From Anthracocystis setariae (lineage: Eukaryota > Basidiomycota > Ustilaginomycetes > Ustilaginales > Ustilaginaceae), in NCBI GenBank assembly GCA_928724745.1, contig CAKMXJ010000042.1, positions 1-64,000 on the forward strand: DNA of 64,000 nucleotides. Reading direction: 5' to 3'. Each line of letters begins with the position of its first letter. Position 1 is the first letter of the stretch. The notes beneath the pieces are model-generated. The model was not told where the DNA came from and searched no databases. It was given only the letters and a program-made list of their open reading frames with translations. Shown piece by piece: positions 9,183 through 18,054 of the stretch. The position numbers and the translations under genes are program-made.

Positions 9183-10473
9183 GAACGGGAGCCGGCAGAA
9201 GCTTGGACTGGCGGATTGGATGACGGAGCGACAAGCAAGTGCTCGATATGGTGTGCGAAAGCATCAGATCAGACGTGCATGCTAGCTGTGCGAACGCCTA
9301 GATGCAAATGGCTGTGCTCGGACGGTGGTTGAGCCTAGGCAGAGCGAGCGTGTACCGAAGCCTGTCGCTAGAATGGCAAGTGGCGGATCGAGCGAGAAGG
9401 AAGATGAAGTTGAAGCGGAACGTGCAAGATTGAGTCGCTTCCAGTTGGGGAAATGAGCTGGTGGAGAGCAATCGAAGATGAAATCTGCACCTCCATTGGC
9501 AGATCAAGCCGACCGACCAACTGATGCTCTATCGAACACTACTGTATCAAGCGATGGTAGGCTCGGGAAGGCTTGAGGCGCCGAGCAAATCGGGCTTTCC
9601 ACACTTGTTAAGTGCAGCAAATCGACAAAGGTCTGGAGCTGCATGGTTTCTGCAATACTCTGCATGCCTCGTGCAGCTACGTCCTTTTGCTGGAGGACTC
9701 GACTGAGCATTGCTGTCGCCGTTTTTTTTTCTTTTTTTTTTCTTTTTTTCTTTTTAACACCAAAATGCAATTTCTTGGGGATTTCTGTTGTGTTGCTGCT
9801 CACAAGTGGTGTCAGATTGCGATTAGGCGAGGCACCAAACTCCCACTTCACTCGGACTTGGCTCGTTTCACTTTTTTTCTCAAGGGTCATCCGTGCGTGA
9901 TTCATATCATTTGACGTGTCGGACCAGTCACTGCATGGCCACTGCAACAGAGCGCTCGCTACACACGCGTATGGCTTCGCGTGCTGCAAAACTGACTTTC
10001 GGTCCCACAGACCCTTAAAACAAACTTGACATGTAACTTTTCCCGTTCCCGACGCGCCTCGCGTACAGCACCCTAACCAATCACTGAATAATAATGACCA
10101 GTTCGGCCGGTAAGGAACACACCGATCGTATCGCAAGACGCCATTTTACCCAACCAGGTCGGGCACGCATCGGATGTTTAGCTCGCTGCCGTATACCTAC
10201 CTTCTCCCAGGACGGTGGTGTGCTTGCTCCTCTTCGATGATGAGCGTGACCCAAAGCACATGCCTTTTCTGCATCTTGGTGCTGCCTCTCATTTAAATGC
10301 GATCTTTCTTCGATGTTTGGCGGCGGCATTCGAACTTGATGTTGGTCATTTGACGGCATTCTCGTCTGCAACCTTCTTCTGTACAATATAATATACCCAT
10401 AGCATGTTTGGAGCTTATCACAGACAAATCGTCCGAACGTGTAACACCCTCTCTACAGCACTTGGCTTGTGAT
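9183..10473. other. Intergenic region with T-rich tract
   Basis: Shared between the promoter of the coiled-coil gene (minus) and the 3' side of the PL14 gene (minus). It contains an interrupted poly-T tract at 9721-9755 and a TACTGTA at 9540. The open frames here are Lys-rich translations of the T-tract or otherwise unlike proteins. No gene recognised. Confidence 0.6.
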
Positions 10474-11646
10474 CTAGCCAACCATCAGCACCAGCATCGG
10501 CAAATATATGCCGATGGCAAGCACGCCCATCATCCTTCGAATACGCGTTGCACCTTGTCCAGCAGCCGCCGAGATGCTTCTCCTATCATTGTGCCTCTTT
10601 GTCTCGCCAAACGACTCGTTGCCCCATTCGGTCACGTTGATCGAGAATCGTCGGAAGTACGCGCTCTGATTCTTTGGCGATGCATATTCGCTCCCACTTC
10701 CACCAAAGAAGGTAGAGAAGGCGAGCAAATCGGTCGTTACCGGGTACGCGATTTCGTCGGACCTTATCACCAATCTCCCGTCGATCACAACCTCAATTCC
10801 GCCGTCGTGAGTGCCCGGCGAAGTTGACATACGGATGTTCTGACGCACCGTGGTCCAATCGTCAAGCGCATAGCTGAACGCCCCTCGACCCATCGAGATA
10901 CCGTAGCCCGGATTGCAGTACGAATAAGGCGCGACCTTGCATATCGTTTCCAACGTCTGCTTCCTTGGCAGATACATGTATAGTTCGCCCACGTTTTCAT
11001 GACGATCAGCTACTTTGGCTGCAGTTGCTGTGGCCAAGTCAACTGCTTTTCCGGTCTGCTTCGATTCCGCCTGGCTTCGATCACTTGCCAAAGAATCATG
11101 GTGCAAAGCTGGTGTCGAAGCGTGTTCCACTTTCTTGTTACGGTGCCATGTCTTGTGATGTGTCTTGACGTGATGCAATGACTTGTCTCTCGAGTTGAGC
11201 TCGTGATTCAGCGGACCCGCGCCGCTCTCCTCACTCGAGGCCGCGCCTCGACGTTGCATCGTGGGCACGGTGCCTCTCCATGCCATTCGTGAACTCCAGC
11301 AGTGAAGCGCATCGCTCCCTCCTCCGCAGCCCTCACCACCTCCCTCCATACCAGGTAGCTTGCCACTCAGTGCAAACTCGAAGTCACCCGGAAAGTAAAC
11401 CTGGTATTCAAAAGAGAACTCCTTGGCACGTTCCAAATCAAGCGGAGGCGCGGCATAGAAGTTGCATCCACCGTGAGGTGCCGTAGCTGGTCCCGTAGAG
11501 CCTTGGGTATAGTCAACGCGAATTACGCTTCCATTCTTTCCTTGTTGTTCCACGAAGCAGAAGGGTGCTCCGGAAGAGACTTGGACCTTGCCAAAAGCCG
11601 AAAGGTCTGTGTACGACCAAGGCAGCGCCCAGTGCTTTACGGACAT
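10474..11646 (-). CDS. Polysaccharide lyase family 14-like protein (alginate/glucuronan lyase type)
   Basis: 390 aa. FSFEYQVYFPGDFEFALSGK (77-96) followed by a Gly-rich loop, SSRMAWR (118-124) and STFFGGSGSEYASP (311-324) are the conserved stretches of PL14/alginate-lyase-like jelly-roll proteins in fungi and algae viruses. Known PL14 members beta-eliminate beta-1,4-linked mannuronate or glucuronate polymers. A His/Lys/Ser-rich insert (about 131-218) splits the domain and could be a surface loop. The last 18 residues (373-390) are hydrophobic, as in a GPI signal or tail anchor, yet no N-terminal signal peptide is visible in this frame, so an upstream exon may be missing. It lies 800 bp downstream of the chitin deacetylase on the same strand and belongs to the carbohydrate cluster. 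Family assignment is fairly secure; substrate is unknown. Confidence 0.72.
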   Translation of the reverse strand: MSVKHWALPWSYTDLSAFGKVQVSSGAPFCFVEQQGKNGSVIRVDYTQGSTGPATAPHGGCNFYAAPPLDLERAKEFSFEYQVYFPGDFEFALSGKLPGMEGGGEGCGGGSDALHCWSSRMAWRGTVPTMQRRGAASSEESGAGPLNHELNSRDKSLHHVKTHHKTWHRNKKVEHASTPALHHDSLASDRSQAESKQTGKAVDLATATAAKVADRHENVGELYMYLPRKQTLETICKVAPYSYCNPGYGISMGRGAFSYALDDWTTVRQNIRMSTSPGTHDGGIEVVIDGRLVIRSDEIAYPVTTDLLAFSTFFGGSGSEYASPKNQSAYFRRFSINVTEWGNESFGETKRHNDRRSISAAAGQGATRIRRMMGVLAIGIYLPMLVLMVG

Positions 11647-11674
11647 GACTTGGTCGGATCGCTTGCGCGTCTGC

Positions 11675-11701
11675 CTAACTCTGATAGTCGTCGTAGTTCA
11701 T
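11675..11701 (-). other. Short upstream ORF (8 codons) before PL14 gene
   Basis: ATG followed by 7 more codons and TAG, ending 28 nt before the PL14 start codon. A second, 6-codon ORF lies at 11723-11743. Both lie downstream of or at the probable transcription start deduced from the TATA element, so at least the nearer one may be in the leader and limit translation. Confidence 0.35.
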
Positions 11702-11770
11702 TGCCCTCGTCTTGGCCGGACACTAAAGAGGATACAAAAACATGGGGGAAGATCGCTTTTCGTTCGAGGA

Positions 11771-11776
11771 TTTATA
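11771..11776 (-). promoter_or_regulatory. TATAAA element upstream of PL14 gene
   Basis: TATAAA on the minus strand, 125-130 nt before the PL14 start codon, in the context GCGATATAAATCC. The position fits a core promoter giving a leader of about 100 nt. Confidence 0.45.
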
Positions 11777-12446
11777 TCGCGACCGTGATACTGTCTGCGC
11801 CACCTGCACTAATTTTCACCCATTCTCACCCCTTCGCCACGATCGATGTCCCGAGATCGTGGTCCATGGTACTGGCGTCGGAGATCTGCAAGAAGCAGAC
11901 TAGCCCTCGGTGATATTTGAACCCAGCTGCGCAAGCCAACAGCCAAACGTCAAACTCGCCGGATCGGCTGCAGCTAGAGAGCACTATAATACGGTATCTG
12001 TGCTGTTATTTTCTGCTTGGCTGGTTCGGCACTGGTACAGTAAGTGCTGCTGTCACGACGCGTCTCTGTCCCTCTCGTCCGTCTTGTCAAGCTTGCTGTC
12101 ACAGTCCAAGCACTTGAACGTCCACAACAGTGTGAAACTCAACCGTATCTTCGAAGAGGCCTGGAAATGATGCATGGAAATCTGTCTGACTACGCACTTG
12201 CATGCAAGCAAGCTTGAAGAACGCGACCAGACGTGCATGCGATCGATCAGCGAGCAGGACTTATTGAATAAACGATACTGTGTCTCATGCCGAACTTGGT
12301 CAAACACAATTGCCTTTGTACGGTACTGTACGATCATAGCCAAAATGTGAGAATGCCATGCGTGACGATATAGTACAATGCTGAATAGTACAGTGCTAAA
12401 TAGGGGACGGGATTGGAACGTTCTCAACGCGGACTGAGCTTACGGA
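11777..12446. other. Intergenic region between PL14 and deacetylase genes
   Basis: Promoter side of the PL14 gene and 3' side of the deacetylase. It contains TACAGTA (12036) and TACTGTA (12323) motifs and AT-richer patches. No gene seen. Confidence 0.6.
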
Positions 12447-14177
12447 TCAGCGCAAGTCAGGCAGCGATTCGGAGTGCGAAGGCTGTAGCTCGTCCTGGCA
12501 ATACGTGACGGTGTGCTGCTCTGCCTGGACCATTTCCGTCGGTGTTGAGCTGCCACTTGGAATTGGAGGTGTCGCTGGCTTGTCCAAAGAAGTGGTCGAG
12601 ATGATTCGGGTATATGGAACAAAAACCGGAACTTTTCGGATCGCAGATGCAGTTGGCCGAGGAGAAGTTCGGGCTCGGTCATCACTACTGTTAGTGCCTA
12701 CACTCTCGACCATCGATGCCTTGCGCTCATCTCTGCGCACCAACGAGAGACCGACCAGGATGAAGCTGATGGCCGCGGCTCCCCCAATCGAAACCGCGAT
12801 TGCCACTTGGTAGTTGCGCCTCTTTCGACGTTTCCCCGGAGGTTCTGGAAGGCGCGTTTGGTTACCCGCGAACGCATAAGGCTCTGTCGGCCAGCTAGTG
12901 TTGGTGAAAATGTTGGTCTGAGCGGCCAGTACGGGTTGGCGAGCAGCTACAAATGCGGGTATGTCCTCGACACGAGGATTGGCGGCGTCAAGCGAGTAGT
13001 TGTAGCTTTGGATTTCGCCTCCGCTGGGCAGACCGCGGGCTAAGCCGTTGCCAGCAATCCAATCAGCAAAGTTGGGATACGTGATGTTCTCGAGGTAGGG
13101 CCTTGTGATGTTGTTGCAGACAGAAACAGGGACCACGTACTTGAAAGCGCTCTGGATGTTGGCCAGCTGCGACACGAAGATGGACATTGTGAAGTTGGAT
13201 TGCTCGTGGGCCAGCACAATGTTTCCCGTCGTCTGATACACGGTAGGAGCGTCGTTTTGGATTGCCTGATAGTTTTGAATCACAACAGTCGTTGGCTCAT
13301 CGACCGAGGCGTCAAAGTCCCTCGTATCGCGATCCCATACGATGGTCTCGAGACCAAGTGCCTGGGAAAAATGGCGCACGCGATCGTCAACATCACCATA
13401 AGGTGGACGCCAGCAAGTCATGGTGAGCTGCATGACGTCCTGTGCGGCTCGTGCAGTATAGTACAGCTCGGCAAAGACCTCCTCGTTGGTGAGCGCTACC
13501 ATGTGTGGATGCGACCATGTGTGACCGCAGATGTGGTGACCTTCAACGATGCCACGCTGAGCCTGAAGTGGCCATCGCATTATGTTGGATCCGATGTAAA
13601 ACATGGTTGCCTTTTGATTGCGCTCCAGGAGATAGTCGTAGAATGCGTTGTGAGAGCAATTGGGACCGTCATCAAAGGTCAATCCATACGTGTGCGGCTC
13701 GTCGCAGGTGTAAGTGTCCGTCACTAGATTTGGCAACTTAGGAGCGACACACAGCTTGGAACGGCGCCAGCAATCAGGGTCCGAAGGATCGTATGTAACA
13801 TTGTCAATGTTGCCTTCTCTGTTACCTTTGGGCGCTATGTTCGGTGCTGTCGCATTAATCTGTTCGAACAATGCTCGAGCTCGCAAGTCATCGGGCAGGA
13901 TCCTCGCCGTCTTCCATCTTTCAGGATACTGGGGTTCCAAGTCCATCGTCATTTGGTTCTTGTATTTGGTGCACTGGTCGTGCGGGTCCACTAACAGAGC
14001 AGCGTCGGGCTCCGAGGTTCTGATGGGGACATGCCTTTTCTGCAGCGGCGATGCCATGCGATTTGAGCTCGAGATCAAGTTGCCACGGTCAAGCACGGCG
14101 GCCGTGCATATGTTGCCGAGCGCAATCACCAGTACCAGCAAAAGCGGCGCAGATGCGCAACCAATTGTGGTCCGCAT
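12447..14177 (-). CDS. Chitin deacetylase, membrane-anchored (CE4)
   Basis: 576 aa. An N-terminal signal sequence (about 1-27, LLLVLVIALGNICTAA) leads to a NodB/CE4 polysaccharide deacetylase domain. Motif 1 is TFDDGP (167-172, catalytic Asp and metal Asp). Motif 2 is H219-T-W-S-H223 (metal His pair). Motif 3 is RPPYGDVD (257-264). Motif 5 is IVLAHE (320-325). The usual motif 4 region is DRDTRDFD. Many N-glycosylation sequons follow. A transmembrane helix (about 460-485) after a basic KRRKRR run leaves a cytosolic tail of about 90 Ser/Thr/Pro-rich residues, which is unusual because most fungal Cda proteins are secreted or GPI-anchored. The known reaction is removal of acetyl groups from chitin or related GlcNAc polymers to give cationic chitosan at the cell surface. 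It is adjacent to a chitin-synthase-like enzyme and a uronate-forming dehydrogenase. Confidence 0.9.
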   Translation of the reverse strand: MRTTIGCASAPLLLVLVIALGNICTAAVLDRGNLISSSNRMASPLQKRHVPIRTSEPDAALLVDPHDQCTKYKNQMTMDLEPQYPERWKTARILPDDLRARALFEQINATAPNIAPKGNREGNIDNVTYDPSDPDCWRRSKLCVAPKLPNLVTDTYTCDEPHTYGLTFDDGPNCSHNAFYDYLLERNQKATMFYIGSNIMRWPLQAQRGIVEGHHICGHTWSHPHMVALTNEEVFAELYYTARAAQDVMQLTMTCWRPPYGDVDDRVRHFSQALGLETIVWDRDTRDFDASVDEPTTVVIQNYQAIQNDAPTVYQTTGNIVLAHEQSNFTMSIFVSQLANIQSAFKYVVPVSVCNNITRPYLENITYPNFADWIAGNGLARGLPSGGEIQSYNYSLDAANPRVEDIPAFVAARQPVLAAQTNIFTNTSWPTEPYAFAGNQTRLPEPPGKRRKRRNYQVAIAVSIGGAAAISFILVGLSLVRRDERKASMVESVGTNSSDDRARTSPRPTASAIRKVPVFVPYTRIISTTSLDKPATPPIPSGSSTPTEMVQAEQHTVTYCQDELQPSHSESLPDLR

Positions 14178-14514
14178 CGCGACTTGCTGCTGCCCCTCTA
14201 GGATGCGTGTGGGTAGCTGGACGAGATTCTCGCGTTGGGATCCAGCTACTTTGAGGATGCGCTGTCCTGCCGACTGTCAGTCCGTGGAGACCAACGGATA
14301 AGCAGATTGCAGCGACGGAACGAGAAGATGGATGAAGAGGACAAGATTCCAGTAAGCTATCATCTTCTGCTGAAGAACAGACCTTCTTATACTCCCGCCA
14401 CACGCAATTTGTTGACAAGACCGGGAATCACCGTTTCCGGGAGCAACAGACGATACTTATGTTGAACAGGCAAAGAGCTGAGAGGTCGCAATTTTGGCTT
14501 CGGCTTTCTTTAAG

Positions 14515-14534
14515 GTTTCATGGTACCATGAAAC
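14515..14534. repeat. 20-bp perfect palindrome GTTTCATGGTACCATGAAAC
   Basis: Perfect inverted repeat without spacer, 338 bp upstream of the deacetylase start codon on its promoter side. It could be a dimeric factor site or chance. Confidence 0.75.
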
Positions 14535-16103
14535 ACCCATTGTCTCAACGGTTCCCACGTTGCAGACGGGATCGACACCCATGTTTTGCAGAAAATCGAA
14601 CCGAATGGAAGCTTGTGACCCAACTTCCACCGGCGAGGTTCTGGGCAGGGAAGGCGGCAAGGAGGCCCACGAATCTGGGCACGGTTTGGCTCAAGATGTG
14701 CTCGCATGCTTTTCCGAGCGAGATGAGGGCGTTTGGGTTTCAAACATGTACAGTTACTTACGAACACATGTCCAACAAAAGGAAAGTATGTGGGGAGGGG
14801 TTTTTGTTTGGGCCACTGCTTCACCGCATGAAGTCAAGTGCATCCGCGCCATGGAACACAGAAGGCATGAGACTGTTGGACATTCGACGCAGGCCGTCTC
14901 GGACCATTGGTGAAGGTGCAAGAAGCTATGGGCGTGCAGGACGGGACCGTCATCACCGACTTTGGCGCATTCAGGATGAACGGCTATACTGAGACAAAAA
15001 ATGCGAACGGGAAGCGGGACTAAGAAAGGGAGTACGATAGGCAGTAAGTACAGTAGTAGCGCAATACTGTGTTGTGCAGTACGGTGTGGAGAGAGGTCCA
15101 GACTTGGCCCGGCCGAAATTTTCAGTGGTTCCACCTGGAGAAGCATATGTGATAGGATGCTGGAATTTCGTTGCAAATCGGAGACCGGTGATGACGACAT
15201 GATTGAGACAAGGAAGAAATCTGGACTGGTATATTACAGGTGCAATAGGGCGAAAAAAATTTTGATTTTCGACCGCGATGAGCCCAGATTCATGTTCTTC
15301 ACTCATTTCTTCAGCTCGGGCGCCGTCACACCAGCACCCTGAAATTCGAGACAAGATTTGGCGTAATTGGCTGCGCACCGAACAAACACGAATTGTTGCA
15401 GTATGATGGTGCCTCTTGACCGACGTCAGTGTTGCGAGACCAAGACCCTGTAGTACCTGATCAACTACATCAGGACACTTTGGCATAGCCGGCAGTCAAT
15501 TAGCACTGAGGCGACGTAAAATCTATCATCTTGACTCCGTCGACAAAGTTGTTTCAGTTTGCCAGCACACAACGTCGTGTGTGTCCCGGGGCTGCACAGT
15601 CTGCTTATGAAAGCTTGCATGGGTATATTCAACCTCGACGAAAGCTGTTGGCGCACCGGTAGTGCTCCACTGCAAAGCTCGCTCGTGACATTCCAAGGCT
15701 GCTGGTTTCTCCTGCAGCCACTCAATTACTGTATGCAGTGCCAGACTCAGACCAAGAACCTCGAGAATCTTTGCATGCTTGCCAAGGGTGACCTTCGAAG
15801 TGAATGCTATTAGCTAGACGTGTCTGATGTTACATAGGCCAAAACTACATATGCCAGTGAGAGAGCGAAAAAGGTGTACACGGGCTAGGATAACTAGGGT
15901 AAAGGAGACCGAGGAAGCGTACCCATCAGTAGGATTACAGCCTGTGTAACGGTGATTCGAAGACCAAGTCCAAGTCGATGGATGCCATGTGGATCAAACG
16001 AGCGATCATGCGGGTGATGTGTACTGGACTGGACCGAACCTAGTACAGTACCGTGGCCGTCGAAGTTCCGGAAAGAAAGGTTCCGCCAGGAATGAGAAAC
16101 AAA

Positions 16104-16140
16104 TACAGTATTTATTATTATTTTATTATAATAATTAAGC
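16104..16140 (-). terminator. AT-rich probable 3'-end/polyadenylation region of dehydrogenase gene
   Basis: Minus-strand sequence is an AATAATAATAAA-like run about 180-210 nt after the dehydrogenase stop codon, the most AT-rich patch in this part of the window. Assigned by position and composition only. Confidence 0.3.
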
Positions 16141-16316
16141 GTGAGAAGAACAATAATTGAACTTGAACCAGGATGGGAATCTCCGATTGAATTTTGGGCA
16201 TAACAGCGCATAAATTAAACTTTGCATAAATTAAATAAAGGCCTCCGACAGGGCGAAATTGCAACAGCTTGCAATCTTTGACGTCTGGGCTGACGGCGGT
16301 GGGCGCTGAAACTGCT

Positions 16317-17855
16317 CTATTTGGAGAAGTAAACAACTTTGGTGCTTGTAAGCTTCTCGAGCGCGGCAAGCTCGTCCGGTGTTGGTCGCTGTGCAACCAC
16401 GATGGCATCAAATCGTTTCTGAATCTCTTGTGGATCGCTCATCAGAACGTCCTTGTCGACGCGAGTCCAGCGATTGCTATGGACAAAGTCGTCGATGTAG
16501 GCTACGTCAACGCCAAGCTCCACGAGCTTATCGGCAAGCGAAACCGTCGGCGCGTAAGCGAGGGAAGCTTCTCCTCGCTTAAATCCCATCCCCAGAATCG
16601 CAACTGACGGCTTGTCCCTGCCCTCTTGCTGTGTCCTCGCCTGGGCAGCGTCGAGCGCCAAGCGCTTGACTTCTTCAGCCTTGCGAACGGGCCGTTCCTT
16701 ATTAGCGCATGCAGCTTGGCGAAGCAGAGGCAGGTTGCAGTTCGAAAGCAGGTACCAGGGGTTGACAGGAATGCAATGTCCACCAGCGCCGAGCGAAGGC
16801 GAGAACGGCATGAAACCGAACGGTTTTGTTGAGGAAGCGTGAACCACCTCGTGCACATCGATGCCGAGCTCCTGGCAAGCGTCCGAAATTTCGTTGATGT
16901 AGGCAATGTTGATCAGGCGCTGGCAATTTTCGTACAGCTTGGTCATCTCGGCAACCTCAAGCTGTGAGACAGGGACTACAGTGCTGAAACATCGCTGGTA
17001 AAGTTCGACGACGTGTGCAAGCGACTCGGCGTCAAGACCAGCTACCACCTTGGGGATGTCCTCGAAGCGAGGCAGCACGCGACCAGGGTCGACGCGCTCG
17101 GGGCTGAATCCTACGAAAACCCCCTTTTCACGCAAAGGTGCGAGCAACTTGCGTGTCATACCGACAGTGACGGACGACTCGATCACCACGGTGGAGCCAG
17201 GTCGCGCACGCTCACCAACCATGCGCACTGCGGTCTCGATATGCTGTGTCTCGACGCCCGTCAAATCGTCCTTGAGAAGCGTCGGAACCGATATGAGGGC
17301 AAGGTCAAACGACTCTGAGCGGCCGTCAGCCGAGATGTCCGAGACAAAGGTGACGTTGGCGTTGTCGGCGTGTTGCTTGCGGAGTGTCTCGCAGCGAGCC
17401 TCACTGACATCAAAGGCAAGCACATCGTACTGGGAAGAAAAACGCTCCATAAGGTGGGTACCGACGTAGCCTACGCCTACCACCAAAACCGTCCCGTGTC
17501 GCTCGCGCTTCGCTGGCGCAGGCGAGTCTGGCTCGACACTGGTTCTGGGCGAGCTTAGAGGCTCAATACTCTCGTTCGAGTAGACACTGGATGGTAGACG
17601 ACTGACGCGCTGGAAGATCGACTGGTCAAACACATCAGAAGCGTCTGCCTCATTGTCACTGCTCGATCCAGATTCGCAAGAATCAGGGGTGAGCTGGCCA
17701 TCTTGTTGGTACAAGAGCTGAGGAATGTACGAATTCCACTCGACCTCCTCGGTTACTTTGTTTTTGGTGTCGCTCTTCTTCTCCAAGTCAAAAGGTGGAA
17801 GTAGTACGACCTTGGGGTCGGCGATGCTGTGCTGGTGTGACATTGATCCCGACAT
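16317..17855 (-). CDS. Nucleotide-sugar 6-dehydrogenase (UDP-Glc / UDP-HexNAc dehydrogenase family)
   Basis: 512 aa from the ATG at 17855 (MSGSMSHQHS...). The frame is open to 18215, but that stretch translates a poly-purine tract into polyproline and is rejected. Residues 1-118 are an acidic Ser-rich extension not found in bacterial homologues. Then come the NAD-binding GVGYVG (127-132), ESSVTVGMTRKLL (226-238), FSPERVDPGR (250-259), the central EMTKLYEN...NIAYINE (303-322), and GAGGHCIPVNP (356-366) with catalytic Cys361. The SPERVDPG and GGHCIPVNPWYL wording is closer to the UDP-N-acetyl-hexosaminuronate branch (WecC/WbpA/TviB type) than to animal UDP-glucose dehydrogenase. The enzyme oxidises the C6 hydroxyl of a UDP-sugar with two NAD+. 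The usual D-x-R-x-S-P near the C-terminus reads GEASLAYAPT here. Divergently arranged with the GT2 gene. Confidence 0.85.
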   Translation of the reverse strand: MSGSMSHQHSIADPKVVLLPPFDLEKKSDTKNKVTEEVEWNSYIPQLLYQQDGQLTPDSCESGSSSDNEADASDVFDQSIFQRVSRLPSSVYSNESIEPLSSPRTSVEPDSPAPAKRERHGTVLVVGVGYVGTHLMERFSSQYDVLAFDVSEARCETLRKQHADNANVTFVSDISADGRSESFDLALISVPTLLKDDLTGVETQHIETAVRMVGERARPGSTVVIESSVTVGMTRKLLAPLREKGVFVGFSPERVDPGRVLPRFEDIPKVVAGLDAESLAHVVELYQRCFSTVVPVSQLEVAEMTKLYENCQRLINIAYINEISDACQELGIDVHEVVHASSTKPFGFMPFSPSLGAGGHCIPVNPWYLLSNCNLPLLRQAACANKERPVRKAEEVKRLALDAAQARTQQEGRDKPSVAILGMGFKRGEASLAYAPTVSLADKLVELGVDVAYIDDFVHSNRWTRVDKDVLMSDPQEIQKRFDAIVVAQRPTPDELAALEKLTSTKVVYFSK

Positions 17856-18023
17856 CGTGTGGGTTCCGTAAGGTACACTTGGAGAGGCCAACCGATGAGA
17901 GCAAGGGAAAAAGGATTCCAAGTGGGATGATGCTTGTGGGTGGGCGAGTGGATGTGCGGGAGTCGGTCCTCTTAAGTATCTATGATTTCTTTTAACAGAG
18001 ACAGAAAAAGGGATAGGGAGACT

Positions 18024-18054
18024 GGGGAGGGGGGGAGGGGGAGGGGGAGGGGGG
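18024..18054 (+). repeat. G-tract (potential G-quadruplex) upstream of dehydrogenase
   Basis: Successive runs of four or more G separated by single A, 169-199 nt upstream of the dehydrogenase start codon. The C-rich complement is on the sense strand. It can form a G-quadruplex or i-motif and is likely in the promoter or leader. Confidence 0.6.

Larger units (their letters stand above)
14178..16316. other. Long intergenic region between deacetylase and dehydrogenase
   Basis: About 2.1 kb without a supported gene. It serves as promoter of the deacetylase and 3' region of the dehydrogenase. It contains a 20-bp palindrome (14515-14534), TACAGTA motifs (15049, 16044, 16104), a very AT-rich stretch (16104-16140) with AATAAA-like sequences on the minus strand, and a 12-bp direct repeat (16208-16219, 16224-16235) in the likely 3' UTR of the dehydrogenase. 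Confidence 0.6.

Noticed and set aside
9504..10136. 210-aa minus-strand frame with Cys and poly-Lys run
   Set aside because: The Lys run is a translated T-tract, and the CxxC pair has no zinc-finger spacing. Looks non-coding.
14459..15200. Overlapping open frames on both strands
   Set aside because: Several short frames in both directions with no protein-like features, around a palindrome; treated as non-coding.
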